A DNA stretch of 64,000 nt from CAVSVP01 sp963731125 (GTDB lineage: Bacteria; Pseudomonadota; Gammaproteobacteria; Competibacterales; Competibacteraceae): contig CAVSVP010000025.1 in NCBI GenBank assembly GCA_963731125.1, positions 1-64,000 of the forward strand. The letters are read 5' to 3'. Each line of letters begins with the position of its first letter. The stretch's first letter is position 1. The position numbers and the translations under genes were made by a program. The notes below the pieces were generated by a model. That model did not search any database, was not told where the DNA came from, and saw only the letters and a list, made by a program, of their open reading frames with translations. Positions 44,583 to 54,813 of this stretch are shown here, piece after piece.

Positions 44583-46757
44583 TCAGCGGATTGGATAGAT
44601 GTTCGTGACGTATTCGTTGACCATGCGGGTAGCGCAGAAGCGTGGTGCGATGGTACGAATGCAAGCCTTCATGCGCTTGATCCAGCCGCGTGGAACCCCG
44701 TTTTCATCACGATCATAAAATAAGGGTATAATCTCCTGCTCCAGCAAGTCATAAAAAGCGGCCGCATCACGGTTGTCTTTGGCATAAATGTCGTGATCTT
44801 CATTGCCATCAATACTCCATCCATTGGTGCCATCGAAGGCCTCTGCCCACCAGCCGTCCAAGACGCTCAGATTCAACGTGCCGTTAAAAGCGGCCTTCAT
44901 GCCGCTGGTGCCGCTGGCTTCTAATGGTGGTCTAGGTAGATTAATCCACACATCGCAACCCGAAACCATGATGCTCGCTATGCCCATGTCATAGTCTTCC
45001 ATAAAGGCAACTCGGCCGGCTACCCGCGGATCTCCCTTTAGCTCAAACATCCGCTGCAGCATGCGTTTGGCCTCTTCGTCGCGGGGATGAGCCCTACCGG
45101 CGAACACAAACTGAATAGGACGTGGTCCTTCCAATAGGCGCATTACCCGTTGGGCGTCATGGGTCACTAAATGCAGCCGCTTATAGATCGCCAAGCGGCG
45201 GGCAAAACCCAAGGTAAGCACATTAGGATCTAGTGTCTGAGCGGCTCTTAGCACGTAATCCATGCTATCGACCCGGGTCAGGCGGTCGATGACGGACTGG
45301 GATTTTACCCAATTAATCAATCGTGTGCTGAGTTCCATGCGCACTGCCCAAAGTTCTCCGTCAGGGATAGCTTCGATGGCTTCCCAGGTGGCAGGGTCCG
45401 TCACCCGTTTTGGGTCATGCCAACCCGGTTCCAAATACCGATCCAAGAGCCGGCGCAACGGAGGCGCAATCCAGCTGGGCAGATGGGCGCCATTCGTGAC
45501 ATGAGTAATAGGCACGTCATCGGCGGCACGGCCGGGAAACAGCGCTTGCCACATATGCCGTGATACCCTGCCGTGAATTCGGCTGACGCCGTTAATGCTG
45601 CGGCTCATGCGGATAGCCAGGCCCGTCATCCCTGGGGGCTCGTCGCGGTTGTCCGGCCAGATCCGGCCCAACCGCAGGAGGCTATTCATATCAACTCCCA
45701 TTTCCGCCGGTACATTGGGAAACACAGTCTGGAATTCATCTGCGGAATACGTTTCATTACCGGCAGCTACAGGAGTGTGAGTGGTAAACACAACGCGCTG
45801 CTTGACTTTGGCACAGGCCTCTTCAAAGGACGCGCCTGCTATCATTTCCCGACGGGCCAGTTCGAGCGTTGCGGTGGCTGGATGACCCTCGTTCATATGA
45901 ATAACGGAAGGCTCGATTCCCAGGGCGTGCAGTACCCGCACTCCTCCTACGCCAAGTAGGGCGTATTGAGCCAAGCGAATCTGCCGGTTGCCGTCATAGA
46001 GGCGAGCCGTGATAAAACGTTGTTGGGGCGTATTCTCAGGTAATTCGGCATCCAGCAGAAACAAAGGGATGCGCCCCACATCCACCCGCCATACATGAAC
46101 GGCTACCTCTTCGCCCCAGATCGGTACGCAGACAGTGATGGGGTGGCCATCATCATCGGTTACCTTGGCGGCAGGGCGGCGATCCGGGTCTGTTCCGGTC
46201 CAGTATTCATGCTGATAACCCGAAGCATCGATGCGTTGATGAAAATAACCTTGCCGGTAAAACAATCCTATGCCTACCATTGGCAGAGCGCGATCCGAAG
46301 CCTCTTTTAAAATGTCTCCGGCCAAAGCCCCAAGCCCACCCGAGTAAACCGGCAGAGAGCGATGTAAGCCAAATTCGGCACAAAAGAAAGTGACAGGGTG
46401 TTCGGGAGAGATGCCATCGTCGGAGGGTAACCGGTTTAATTCATCTTCCAGAGCATCGCGCAAAGCATCTACACGGTCCACCAGGGAGCGATTCGCCGCC
46501 GCCCGCTCCAAGGAAAGCTCCGGGGCTTCCTGTAGAAAGCGCACGGGATTTTGTCGACACAATCGCCAGCGGTGGGCGTCGATATCCCGAAAGATTTGTT
46601 CTCCGTCTGGCTGCCAGACCCAATGGTAATTGTAGGCGACGCGAGCCAGGGGTGCTAATCGCGAGGGAACATAATGAGCCAGCGCCTGCGCTGCCTGCCG
46701 GACGTCCTTAGCGCCACTCTGGATAATGCCGTTCTTCAGGAACTTGTTTGACATCAA
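44583..46757 (-). CDS. glgP: Alpha-glucan (glycogen) phosphorylase
   Basis: 724 residues, the shorter GlgP form with an N-terminal DUF3417-type extension (LAPLARVAYNYHWVW). GT35 core: CAEFGLHRSLPVYSGGLGAL, MNEGHPATATLELAR, FVFAGRAHPRDEEAK and the pyridoxal phosphate Lys in EASGTSGMKAAFNGTLNLS. It releases glucose 1-phosphate from glycogen or maltodextrin. It is the last gene of the carbon-metabolism block, 131 bp after the phosphofructokinase. Confidence 0.95.
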   Translation of the reverse strand: MMSNKFLKNGIIQSGAKDVRQAAQALAHYVPSRLAPLARVAYNYHWVWQPDGEQIFRDIDAHRWRLCRQNPVRFLQEAPELSLERAAANRSLVDRVDALRDALEDELNRLPSDDGISPEHPVTFFCAEFGLHRSLPVYSGGLGALAGDILKEASDRALPMVGIGLFYRQGYFHQRIDASGYQHEYWTGTDPDRRPAAKVTDDDGHPITVCVPIWGEEVAVHVWRVDVGRIPLFLLDAELPENTPQQRFITARLYDGNRQIRLAQYALLGVGGVRVLHALGIEPSVIHMNEGHPATATLELARREMIAGASFEEACAKVKQRVVFTTHTPVAAGNETYSADEFQTVFPNVPAEMGVDMNSLLRLGRIWPDNRDEPPGMTGLAIRMSRSINGVSRIHGRVSRHMWQALFPGRAADDVPITHVTNGAHLPSWIAPPLRRLLDRYLEPGWHDPKRVTDPATWEAIEAIPDGELWAVRMELSTRLINWVKSQSVIDRLTRVDSMDYVLRAAQTLDPNVLTLGFARRLAIYKRLHLVTHDAQRVMRLLEGPRPIQFVFAGRAHPRDEEAKRMLQRMFELKGDPRVAGRVAFMEDYDMGIASIMVSGCDVWINLPRPPLEASGTSGMKAAFNGTLNLSVLDGWWAEAFDGTNGWSIDGNEDHDIYAKDNRDAAAFYDLLEQEIIPLFYDRDENGVPRGWIKRMKACIRTIAPRFCATRMVNEYVTNIYPIR

Positions 46758-46888
46758 CCATACCTCTGTTCTTATTAGGCTGAGTAATTAAAGCGAGTGA
46801 TCGGGCGGCAGATAACAATCCTTGCCCAGGCGACCGCCGAAAAGTCTAGTTTGTAAATATTCCAGCCAATTCCTTAGCCAGCATTTCT

Positions 46889-47974
46889 TTAATCCCCGAG
46901 GCAAATACCCAAATCACGGGCAGTTTGCACGATATCCGAATTCAATGGCACCCGCCGCATACGGCGCGTGGCTTCCTCCAGAGAAACTGCACGGATGCCA
47001 TGATCAGTTAGGACCACCATCTTGCCGAAATCGCCGGCCGCCACCAAACGCACCGCGGCGGCGCCAAAACGCAGCGACAACAAGCGGTCAAAGGCGGTGG
47101 GTTGGCCACCCCGCTGCAGGTGTCCTAGCACCAAATGCCGGGTTTCTTTACCAGTGCGTACGCTGATTTCCTGTGCGACCCGCTCGGCGATACCGCCTAA
47201 CAGAACTTCGCGTCCAGTACCCTGGTCTTTGCGGACTACCATCTGTCCGCCTTGCGGCGCTGCGCCTTCCGCCGCCACTACGATGCTGAAATGGCGTCCG
47301 GCTGCCTCGCGCTCTCCAATCTTGCGACATATCGATTCCATGTTGAAAGGAATTTCCGGCAGCAAAATCACATCGGCAGTGCCGGCAAGACCGGCATGCA
47401 GAGCGATCCACCCGGCATAACGGCCCATGACTTCTACCACCATCACCCGGTTGTGGCTCGCGGCCGTGGGATGTAGTTTGTCTAAGGCGTCGGTTGCCGT
47501 GCTGACGGCAGTGTCAAAGCCAAAGGTATATTCGGTAGCGTCCAGATCATTGTCAATGGTTTTGGGTACACCGACTATGGGTAGTTTGTACCTTTCGTAA
47601 AGCTCCCCAGCGATGGCCAGGCTGCCGTCTCCACCAATAGCGATAAGGGCGTCAAACCGGTATTGTCGAAATTTTTCTACCAGTGTGGTACTGCAGTCCT
47701 CGACGATTCCGGTGTCGGTAATTAACCGAAAGGGATTGCCGCGATTGTTGGCTCCTAGAATGGTACCTCCGGTGTGGGTAATGCCCGCTACCGTATCGGC
47801 GTCCAGCTTGACCACTCCGTTATTCGTTAGCAATCCTTCATAACCAGTGCGAATACCAAAGATTTCCCAGCCCCGTCGCAAACCTGCCAGCGCCACCGCA
47901 CGAATAACCGCATTCAGTCCGGGAGCATCACCGCCGCCTGTGTTTACCGCAATGCGTCGAATGATGGCAGACAT
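46889..47974 (-). CDS. pfkA: 6-phosphofructokinase
   Basis: 361 residues. The ATG at 47974 has GGAG upstream; the longer frame to 48010 is not used. Motifs: AVNTGGGDAPGLNAVIRA, IGGDGSLAIA and PKTIDNDLDATEYTFGFDTA. The GGDGS glycine (E. coli Gly104 equivalent) points to ATP, while the Lys of PKTIDND (position 124) is usual in PPi-dependent and long-chain ATP enzymes. The phosphoryl donor is therefore best called probable ATP. It follows the dihydroorotate dehydrogenase-like gene. Confidence 0.93.
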   Translation of the reverse strand: MSAIIRRIAVNTGGGDAPGLNAVIRAVALAGLRRGWEIFGIRTGYEGLLTNNGVVKLDADTVAGITHTGGTILGANNRGNPFRLITDTGIVEDCSTTLVEKFRQYRFDALIAIGGDGSLAIAGELYERYKLPIVGVPKTIDNDLDATEYTFGFDTAVSTATDALDKLHPTAASHNRVMVVEVMGRYAGWIALHAGLAGTADVILLPEIPFNMESICRKIGEREAAGRHFSIVVAAEGAAPQGGQMVVRKDQGTGREVLLGGIAERVAQEISVRTGKETRHLVLGHLQRGGQPTAFDRLLSLRFGAAAVRLVAAGDFGKMVVLTDHGIRAVSLEEATRRMRRVPLNSDIVQTARDLGICLGD

Positions 47975-48080
47975 GAGATCTCCGATCTGAATCTTTGGCA
48001 GAGGTGGCAACTGATATGCAGGGACTTTATCGCTTTCTCCTAGGAGCGCAGGATTGCGAGCATCCTAAGTGAGGAGGATA

Positions 48081-49142
48081 TCATCCCCTCGGTACGGCTC
48101 CCGCATCGACCATACCGGCCCGCGTCCGCGTTTCAGCGTATTCATAAGAGGGACTCTTATAGCTTTCCAGAATCTTGATGTAATTGGCCCGTTGAAACGC
48201 GCTGGGATTATCGACTTTTTGCTGGCTCATGGAGCCCTTCATCTGTTGCACGGACGTGTACTTTTTCCGCTCCATCCATGTGCTTAAGCCGTTGACGAGC
48301 GTAGTCAGGTGACCGATGCCATGTCTGAGTAATGCCGAAGTGGTCATGACGGCGTCCGCACCAGCCATCAGATATTTGACGATTTCTTCGGGACCCTCTA
48401 CACCCCGGGTTGCTGCCAGAGAAGCCTTGATACGGCCATAGAGAATAGCGATCCACAACAGGGGGAGGCGAATTTCGCTGGCCTTACTGAGTTCAAGATT
48501 GGTGAGCACTTCGAGCTTTTCCAGATCAAAATCCGGCTGATAAAAACGGTTAAACAACACCAGGGCATCGGCACCGGCATCATCAAATTGTTTTGCCATG
48601 TTGCCCATAGCGCTAAAGAAAGGGCTGAGTTTCAGGGCAACCGGAATGGAAATCGCCGCCTTGACTGACTTGAGAATGTCCAGATAGCGCTGTTCAACTG
48701 CCTGCCCCGTCATAGTGAGGTCTGCAGCGATATAGTAGATATTTAGCTCGATGCCTTTGGCGCCGGCCTCCTGAATTTGTTTGGCATAATCGGTCCAGCC
48801 GGTATTGGTGATGCCATTGAGACTGCCGATAATCGGAATATCGGTCGCCTCCGCGGCACGCCGCAAGGTATCCAGGTAATTATCGGGACCGACAGTGTAG
48901 TCCTCCATGGCGGGGAAATAATCCAAGGATTCTCCGTAATTGTCGCTACTTACTTCCCAATAATGCTGAAACGCTTCGTTCTCGTAGCGTATCTGTTCCT
49001 CAAACAGAGAGAACATGACCACCGCGGCCGCACCGGCATCTTCCAGGCGCTTGATGTTGTCGACGCTTTCCGAAAGCGGCGACGCCGATGCAATAACAGG
49101 ATTCTTGAGCTCTAGGCCCATATACGTCGTGCGTAAGTCCAT
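48081..49142 (-). CDS. Dihydroorotate dehydrogenase-like protein
   Basis: 353 residues of the DHOD-like FMN barrel: LKNPVIASASPLSESVDNIK and GAAAVVMFSLFEEQI at the N-terminus, VALKLSPFFSAMGNMA and ADALVLFNRFYQPDFD later. These proteins lack the catalytic residues typical of pyrimidine DHOD and are commonly found beside nifJ in cyanobacteria and proteobacteria. The true reaction is unknown; a redox role linked to PFOR is inferred from neighbourhood. Confidence 0.85.
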   Translation of the reverse strand: MDLRTTYMGLELKNPVIASASPLSESVDNIKRLEDAGAAAVVMFSLFEEQIRYENEAFQHYWEVSSDNYGESLDYFPAMEDYTVGPDNYLDTLRRAAEATDIPIIGSLNGITNTGWTDYAKQIQEAGAKGIELNIYYIAADLTMTGQAVEQRYLDILKSVKAAISIPVALKLSPFFSAMGNMAKQFDDAGADALVLFNRFYQPDFDLEKLEVLTNLELSKASEIRLPLLWIAILYGRIKASLAATRGVEGPEEIVKYLMAGADAVMTTSALLRHGIGHLTTLVNGLSTWMERKKYTSVQQMKGSMSQQKVDNPSAFQRANYIKILESYKSPSYEYAETRTRAGMVDAGAVPRG

Positions 49143-49282
49143 GATGTCCCCTTCACTACAGTTGCACCAATAAAAATCGGCACATTGTGTTGATCGCCAT
49201 ACCCCTAAACGCCGCGCCGTGCCCTGCGAGGGCGTGCGGCGCAGCAGCCGGGAAGGTTCAGAATGCTAGTCAAATACTGGGT

Positions 49283-52200
49283 TTACGCATGCAGCTTTCT
49301 AGTATCCGGTTGAAAGCCTTCCGGTCCCCGGGTTGCCATTTCCTCGTAACCGCTCCACCGCTGGTTAAGCGCCTCCTGAGCCAGGCTCATCAGACGCTCC
49401 GCCTCTGCCGGATTGCTGCGCACCAACATCTTATAGCGGAGTTCGTTATAAGCGAAATCCTTGAGGGGAATACGGGGACGTGAAGAATCCAGTATAAAGG
49501 GGTTCTCATGAGATCGGCGCACATCTGGGTTATAGCGGATAAGCGGCCAGTAGCCGCTAGCCACAGCCAAATCTTGCTGGCGCATGCCGTTTTGCAGGTT
49601 ATAGCCGTGCGCAATACAATGACTGTAAGCGAGGATCAGAGAGGGACCGTTAAAGGCTTCGGCCTCCCGGAATGCCATTAGGGTCTGTTGAGGATTGCCG
49701 CCCATGGCGATCCGGGCTACATAGACATTGCCGTAGGAAATGGCCTGCATTGCCAGATCCTTTTTGCCCACTTGTTTACCCGCCGCGGCAAACTTCGCCA
49801 CCGCTCCCAAGGAGGTCGCCTTGGACATTTGCCCTCCCGTGTTGGAATAGACCTCGGTATCCATGACCAACACGTTTACGTCACGTCCACTGGCCAAGAC
49901 ATGGTCCAGGCCGCTGGAGCCGATATCGTAGGCCCAGCCATCACCGCCGACAATCCAGACGCTGCGTCTGACCAGATGATCGACGACCGAGAGCAGATCC
50001 TTGGCCTTCTCGGACTCCATTTTTAACAGGCGTACCTTCAGTTCGGCCACACGTTCCCGCTGGGTGCGCAGTTCCGATTCCGTAATCTGCGGGGCGGAGA
50101 GAATGTCGTCCACCAGTTCCGGACCCAGCTCCGCATTAAGCTCCAGGGCAAGCTGGCGAGCCATGGCCAGATGATGGTCCGCAGTAAGGCGGAAGCCAAA
50201 ACCAAATTCCGCATTGTCCTCAAACAGAGAATTAGACCAGGCCGGTCCATGACCCTCGGCGTTCTTGGTCCATGGCGTTGTCGGCAGGTTGCCGCCATAA
50301 ATGGAGGAACAGCCCGTAGCGTTGGCAACAATCAGTCGGTCTCCAAACAGCTGAGAGAGCAGCTTGACGTAGGGGGTTTCCCCGCAGCCTGCGCAGGAAC
50401 CGGGAAATTCGAAGAGGGGTTGCAGAAATTGGGCGCCGCGCACCGTGGAGAAGTCGACACGGGAGCGGTCGTTATAGGGAATGGTTTCGAAGAACTTAAT
50501 GTTGGCCTTTTCAGCCGTTTCAATGGGTGCTTTGCGTCCCATGTTGATCGCCTTCTTGCCGGTTTCTTCGCGGCTTCTGGCGGGACAGACTTCCACACAA
50601 AGGCCGCAGCCGGTGCAATCCTCCACGTAGACCTGGAGCGTGTAGCGCGTTTCCGGAAAACCGCGGGCATCAATGGGGGCGGTTTTAAACGAAGCAGGGG
50701 CAGCATCGAGCGTTGACTCGTGATAGAACTTGGTCCGGATGACGCTGTGAGGACAGACAAAGCTACAGTTGCCGCACTGAATGCAGATCTCCGGTTCCCA
50801 GATCGGGACATATTGGGAAACATTGCGCTTTTCCCACATCGTGGTGCCCGTGGGATAGGTGCCGTCCACCGGCAGTGCGCTGACCGGCAGCTGATCGCCG
50901 TGGCCCGCCATCATCATGGCGGTAATTCGTTGGACAAATTCGGGGGCTTCGGCCGACACCACCGGCGGCATTTCCCGGGTACTGCTGACGCTTGCAGGCA
51001 CTTCTACCTTATGCAGGTGGGCGACGGTGTGGTCAACGGCCTCGAAGTTCTTGCGGACCACTTCCTCGCCTTTCTTCATGTAGGTTTTTTTGATCGAGGT
51101 TTTAATTTTCTCGATCGCCTTATCCTGGGGAAGTACGCCTGAAATGGCGAAGAAGCAGGTCTGCATGACGGTGTTGATACGGGTGCCCATACCCGTGTCC
51201 CGCGCCACTTTATAGGCATCGATGACGTAGAAGGGCATTTCCTTGGCGACAATCTGTTCTTGCACGTTGCGCGGCAGCTGGTCCCAGACTTCATCGGGTC
51301 CGTAGACACTGTTCAGCAGAAAGGTGGCACCCGGCGCCGCGTTTTTCAGCACGTCGGCCTTTTCCAGGAAGTTGAACTGATGGCAGCCGATGAAATTGGC
51401 CGACTGTATAAGGTAAGTGGAGCGAATGGGCTCAGGTCCGAAACGCAAATGGGAAACGGTCTGGGAACCCGATTTCTTGGAATCGTAGACGAAGTACCCC
51501 TGGGCATAAAATTCCGGATCTTCGCCGATAATCTTGATGCTGTTCTTATTGGCGCCTACCGTGCCGTCGGCGCCAAGACCATAAAACATAGCCCGGACCA
51601 CATTGTCCGCTTCAATGACAAAACTCGGGTCGTAGTCCAGACTGGTGTGGGAGACATCGTCGTTGATCCCGATAGTAAAGTGGTTCTTGGGATGGCTCTT
51701 GCCGAGTTCATCGAAAACCGCCTTGACCATGGCCGGGGTAAATTCCTTGGAGGAAAGCCCATAGCGGCCTCCGATCAGTTTCGGCATGCTGGCGGTCGGT
51801 AGCGTACCGTTTGCCATGGCTTCCGCCAACGCGCTCAGCACATCGAGGTATAAGGGTTCCCCGTTAGCACCGGGCTCTTTGGTACGGTCTAGCACGGCGA
51901 TGGCCTTGGTGGAAGGGGGCAGGGCATTAAGCAGGTGCTCGGCGGAAAATGGCCGGTACAGATGGACCTGGATGACGCCGATTTTTTCGCCCTGTTTTTG
52001 CAGATAAGCCATTGTCTCGCGGGCAGTTTCGACGCCTGAGCCCATCAGGATAAGCACCCGTTGCGCATCGGAGGCGCCATAATAGTCAAACAGGTGATAA
52101 CGGCGCCCGGTGAGCTCGGCGAACTTGTCCATGGCGCCTTGTACAAGGCCGGGAGTTTTCGCGTAAAAGGGGTTCACCGTTTCCCGGCCCTGGAAATAGG

Positions 52201-52873
52201 TGTCGGGGTTCTGAGCGGTCCCGCGCATAAAGGGGTTATCGGGGTTTAACCCCCGGGCCCGGTGGGCACGCACCAGATTGTCGTCGATCATCGCCCGGAT
52301 CTGCGCATCGGAAAGCAGCGTCAGTTTATTCACCTCATGGGAGGTTCGAAATCCGTCAAAGAAGTGGATAAAGGGAATCCGGGTTTCCAGCGTCGCTGCT
52401 TGGGAAATCAAAGCCATGTCGTGTGCCTCCTGCACGGAACTGGCCGCGAGCATGGCAAATCCCGTAGCGCGTACCGCCATGACGTCCTGGTGATCGCCGA
52501 AAATGGATAGCCCCTGGGCTGCCAAAGAACGGGCAGCGACATGAAATACGGTAGGGGTTAATTCACCGGCAATTTTGTACATATTGGGAATCATCAACAT
52601 GAGTCCCTGGGATGCCGTAAAAGTGGTGGTCAACGAGCCCGTTTGCAGTGCGCCGTGCACAGCACCCGCTGCACCGCCCTCGCTCTGCATTTCTGCCACC
52701 AGAGGTATGTTTCCCCAGATATTCGTCTTGCCCTCACTGGCCCATTGATCGGCCAGCTCGGCCATGGTGGAGGAGGGGGTGATCGGATAAATGCTGCAGA
52801 CTTCGTTAACTCGATAGGACACGTAAGCCGCGGCTTCGTTAGCGTCTATAGTCGTTACTTGTGCGTCGCCCAT
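49283..52873 (-). CDS. nifJ: Pyruvate:ferredoxin (flavodoxin) oxidoreductase
   Basis: 1196 residues, a single-chain PFOR with domains fused in the order alpha, gamma, delta, beta. VCSIYPITPSSTMAELADQW is near the N-terminus. Two ferredoxin-type clusters are CIQCGNCSFVCP and CTGCGLCVEVCPA. FPGSCAGCGETPYVKLL and CSSIYGGNLPTTPWT hold the third cluster and TPP site. GDGWAYDIGSSGLDH and DTEVYSNTGGQMSK bind TPP-Mg. It converts pyruvate and CoA to acetyl-CoA, CO2 and reduced ferredoxin; oxygen-sensitive in most species. Confidence 0.97.
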   Translation of the reverse strand: MGDAQVTTIDANEAAAYVSYRVNEVCSIYPITPSSTMAELADQWASEGKTNIWGNIPLVAEMQSEGGAAGAVHGALQTGSLTTTFTASQGLMLMIPNMYKIAGELTPTVFHVAARSLAAQGLSIFGDHQDVMAVRATGFAMLAASSVQEAHDMALISQAATLETRIPFIHFFDGFRTSHEVNKLTLLSDAQIRAMIDDNLVRAHRARGLNPDNPFMRGTAQNPDTYFQGRETVNPFYAKTPGLVQGAMDKFAELTGRRYHLFDYYGASDAQRVLILMGSGVETARETMAYLQKQGEKIGVIQVHLYRPFSAEHLLNALPPSTKAIAVLDRTKEPGANGEPLYLDVLSALAEAMANGTLPTASMPKLIGGRYGLSSKEFTPAMVKAVFDELGKSHPKNHFTIGINDDVSHTSLDYDPSFVIEADNVVRAMFYGLGADGTVGANKNSIKIIGEDPEFYAQGYFVYDSKKSGSQTVSHLRFGPEPIRSTYLIQSANFIGCHQFNFLEKADVLKNAAPGATFLLNSVYGPDEVWDQLPRNVQEQIVAKEMPFYVIDAYKVARDTGMGTRINTVMQTCFFAISGVLPQDKAIEKIKTSIKKTYMKKGEEVVRKNFEAVDHTVAHLHKVEVPASVSSTREMPPVVSAEAPEFVQRITAMMMAGHGDQLPVSALPVDGTYPTGTTMWEKRNVSQYVPIWEPEICIQCGNCSFVCPHSVIRTKFYHESTLDAAPASFKTAPIDARGFPETRYTLQVYVEDCTGCGLCVEVCPARSREETGKKAINMGRKAPIETAEKANIKFFETIPYNDRSRVDFSTVRGAQFLQPLFEFPGSCAGCGETPYVKLLSQLFGDRLIVANATGCSSIYGGNLPTTPWTKNAEGHGPAWSNSLFEDNAEFGFGFRLTADHHLAMARQLALELNAELGPELVDDILSAPQITESELRTQRERVAELKVRLLKMESEKAKDLLSVVDHLVRRSVWIVGGDGWAYDIGSSGLDHVLASGRDVNVLVMDTEVYSNTGGQMSKATSLGAVAKFAAAGKQVGKKDLAMQAISYGNVYVARIAMGGNPQQTLMAFREAEAFNGPSLILAYSHCIAHGYNLQNGMRQQDLAVASGYWPLIRYNPDVRRSHENPFILDSSRPRIPLKDFAYNELRYKMLVRSNPAEAERLMSLAQEALNQRWSGYEEMATRGPEGFQPDTRKLHA

Positions 52874-52970
52874 TCTTTAAAACTCTCCAGCCTTGGCACA
52901 GGAAGAAGTATTAACTCACTCCGCGCTGTGCTTGTGGTGATGTGTTGATTAAGCCCGTGCTGAGTGGTCG

Positions 52971-54608
52971 TTAAACGTCCGGCTCTGGGATCATCTCGAT
53001 GGCATGGCAGGGACACTGTTCGAAACAGACGGCGCAACCCGTACACAGGTTGTAATCATAACGGTAGCGTTTGCCGGGTCCCAGCTTAATGACAGCGTTT
53101 TCGGGGCAAGAGCCATAACAGCCGTCGCATTCAAAGCAGTTGCCGCAGGACAGGCAGCGCTTGGCCTCGTAAACGGCTTCTTTTTGGGTCAAACCCTCAA
53201 CGACCTCTTTAAAGCCCATTTTACGCTGACCGATATCCAGATGGCTCTGCGGTCGTTGCGTCGCATCGGTGAAATACCAGACATGCAGCTTGTCGAAGGT
53301 GGCCGGCGCATGTTTCGGCGGCTTTAGGTATTTCTCGCCGTGCAGATAGGCATCGATATGGCGCGCGGCTCTTTTACCGTGACCCACGGCAACGGTTACG
53401 GTGCGCTCGCTGGGTACCATATCGCCACCGGCAAAGATGCCCTCGTGACCGGTCATCATGTTATCGTTTACGATGACGGTGCCGTCTTTCTTAAATTCGA
53501 TGCCCGCTACCCGGCGCAAAAATCCGGTATCGGTTTCCTGACCTAACGCAAGAATCAGCGAATCAGCTTCCAGGGTTTCCACTTTTCCGGTGGGACGCGG
53601 CCGTCCGTCTTCTCCGAGTTCCATCTCCTCGACCGTCATCTTACCCTCATCCATATCTTTGATGGTACGGAGCCAGTGGATTTTAACGCCTTCTTCAACA
53701 GCTTCATCTGCCTCGAAGGCATGGGCCGGCATTTGCTCGCGGGTGCGGCGGTAGATAATCATGGCTTCTTCCGCGCCTAGCCGTCGGGCAACCCGCGCCG
53801 CGTCCATGGCGGTGTTACCGGCCCCATAAATGGCCACTCGCCGGCCCAGTTTCGGCGCCTCGCCCATTTCTACGCTACGCAGAAAGCTGACGGCATCCAG
53901 CATCTTACTGGCATCCCGGGCGGGGATATCGACACGCTTGCTCAGGTGGGCGCCAATGGCAATAAATACCGCGTCGAAGTTACCGGCCTCCTTTTCAGCT
54001 GCCACATCCTCGACTTTATGATTGAGCACGATCTTGACGCCCATGTCTTCGATCCGTTTAATTTCTTTATCCAGGTCTGCTCTGGGCAGCCGGTAAGCAG
54101 GGATGCCGAAGTGCATCATACCTCCGGCCAGCGGGCCGGCTTCATGAATTTCTACGCTATGGCCTAAACGGGTAAGATGGTAGGCTGCAGACAGACCACT
54201 GGGGCCTGCGCCGATGATCAACACCCGCTTGCCGCTGGGCTCGGCGTCGTATTCGGGTTGCCAGCCTTGTTCGCTGGCCATATCGCCGAGGAAGCGTTCC
54301 ACGGCATGAATACTGACGGCGCTGTCCAGCTTCGCCCGGTTACAGTTGCTTTCGCAGGGGTGATAGCAGACGCGGCCATGCACGGCGGGCATGGGATTGT
54401 CCCGAATCAGGGTTTGCCAAGCTTCTTTAAAACGACCCGCCTGGGCGTGAGCCAGCCAAGCCTGGATATCTTCCCCCGCGGGACAGGCGTTGTTGCAGGG
54501 GGGTAGCAGGTCAACGTAGAGGGGGCGCTGGGTGCGAAACGGACCCGCGGTAGTCTTCCCATGGGTCAGGTCCAGCGGACGGGTCATATCGGTTGGCTTG
54601 TCAGTCAT
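52971..54608 (-). CDS. FAD-dependent oxidoreductase with ferredoxin domain (GltD-like)
   Basis: 545 residues from the ATG at 54608, with GAGGAGT upstream. The N-terminal Fe-S segment is CNNACPAGEDIQAWLAHAQ. The FAD and NAD(P) Rossmann motifs are IIGAGPSGLSAAYHL and IYGAGNTAMDAARVARRLGA. The C-terminal clusters are CLSCGNCFECDGC and CTGCAVCFEQCPCHAIE. This is a glutamate synthase small-subunit-like protein with extra ferredoxin clusters; lacking a GltB partner, it may move electrons between NAD(P)H and PFOR ferredoxin. That role is inference. Confidence 0.87.
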   Translation of the reverse strand: MTDKPTDMTRPLDLTHGKTTAGPFRTQRPLYVDLLPPCNNACPAGEDIQAWLAHAQAGRFKEAWQTLIRDNPMPAVHGRVCYHPCESNCNRAKLDSAVSIHAVERFLGDMASEQGWQPEYDAEPSGKRVLIIGAGPSGLSAAYHLTRLGHSVEIHEAGPLAGGMMHFGIPAYRLPRADLDKEIKRIEDMGVKIVLNHKVEDVAAEKEAGNFDAVFIAIGAHLSKRVDIPARDASKMLDAVSFLRSVEMGEAPKLGRRVAIYGAGNTAMDAARVARRLGAEEAMIIYRRTREQMPAHAFEADEAVEEGVKIHWLRTIKDMDEGKMTVEEMELGEDGRPRPTGKVETLEADSLILALGQETDTGFLRRVAGIEFKKDGTVIVNDNMMTGHEGIFAGGDMVPSERTVTVAVGHGKRAARHIDAYLHGEKYLKPPKHAPATFDKLHVWYFTDATQRPQSHLDIGQRKMGFKEVVEGLTQKEAVYEAKRCLSCGNCFECDGCYGSCPENAVIKLGPGKRYRYDYNLCTGCAVCFEQCPCHAIEMIPEPDV

Positions 54609-54743
54609 AATGGTACTCCTCACGCCGGCGAGGTGGAAGGTTCCGAATACGTCATGGTGTGCCTGTACTGATGAGATAGGCAGGCAGAACAGTTAAAACA
54701 TTTCACTTTGTCCTTCGCCATTATCTATCCAGGACGGGTAAAG

Positions 54744-54789
54744 CGTGCACCGCGCGCGTAGCCGCTGGCGGCTACGCGCGCGGTGCACG
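54744..54789 (-). terminator. Perfect 22-bp GC-rich hairpin after ppsA
   Basis: Bases 54744-54765 (cgtgcaccgcgcgcg...) are exactly complementary to 54768-54789, with only 2 bases between. It lies 25 bp after the ppsA stop and 136 bp before the next gene's ATG. No clear U-run follows, but the stem is strong enough to stop or attenuate transcription. Confidence 0.6.
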
Positions 54790-54813
54790 GAGGGGTGGCT
54801 TCGCAATGAAACG

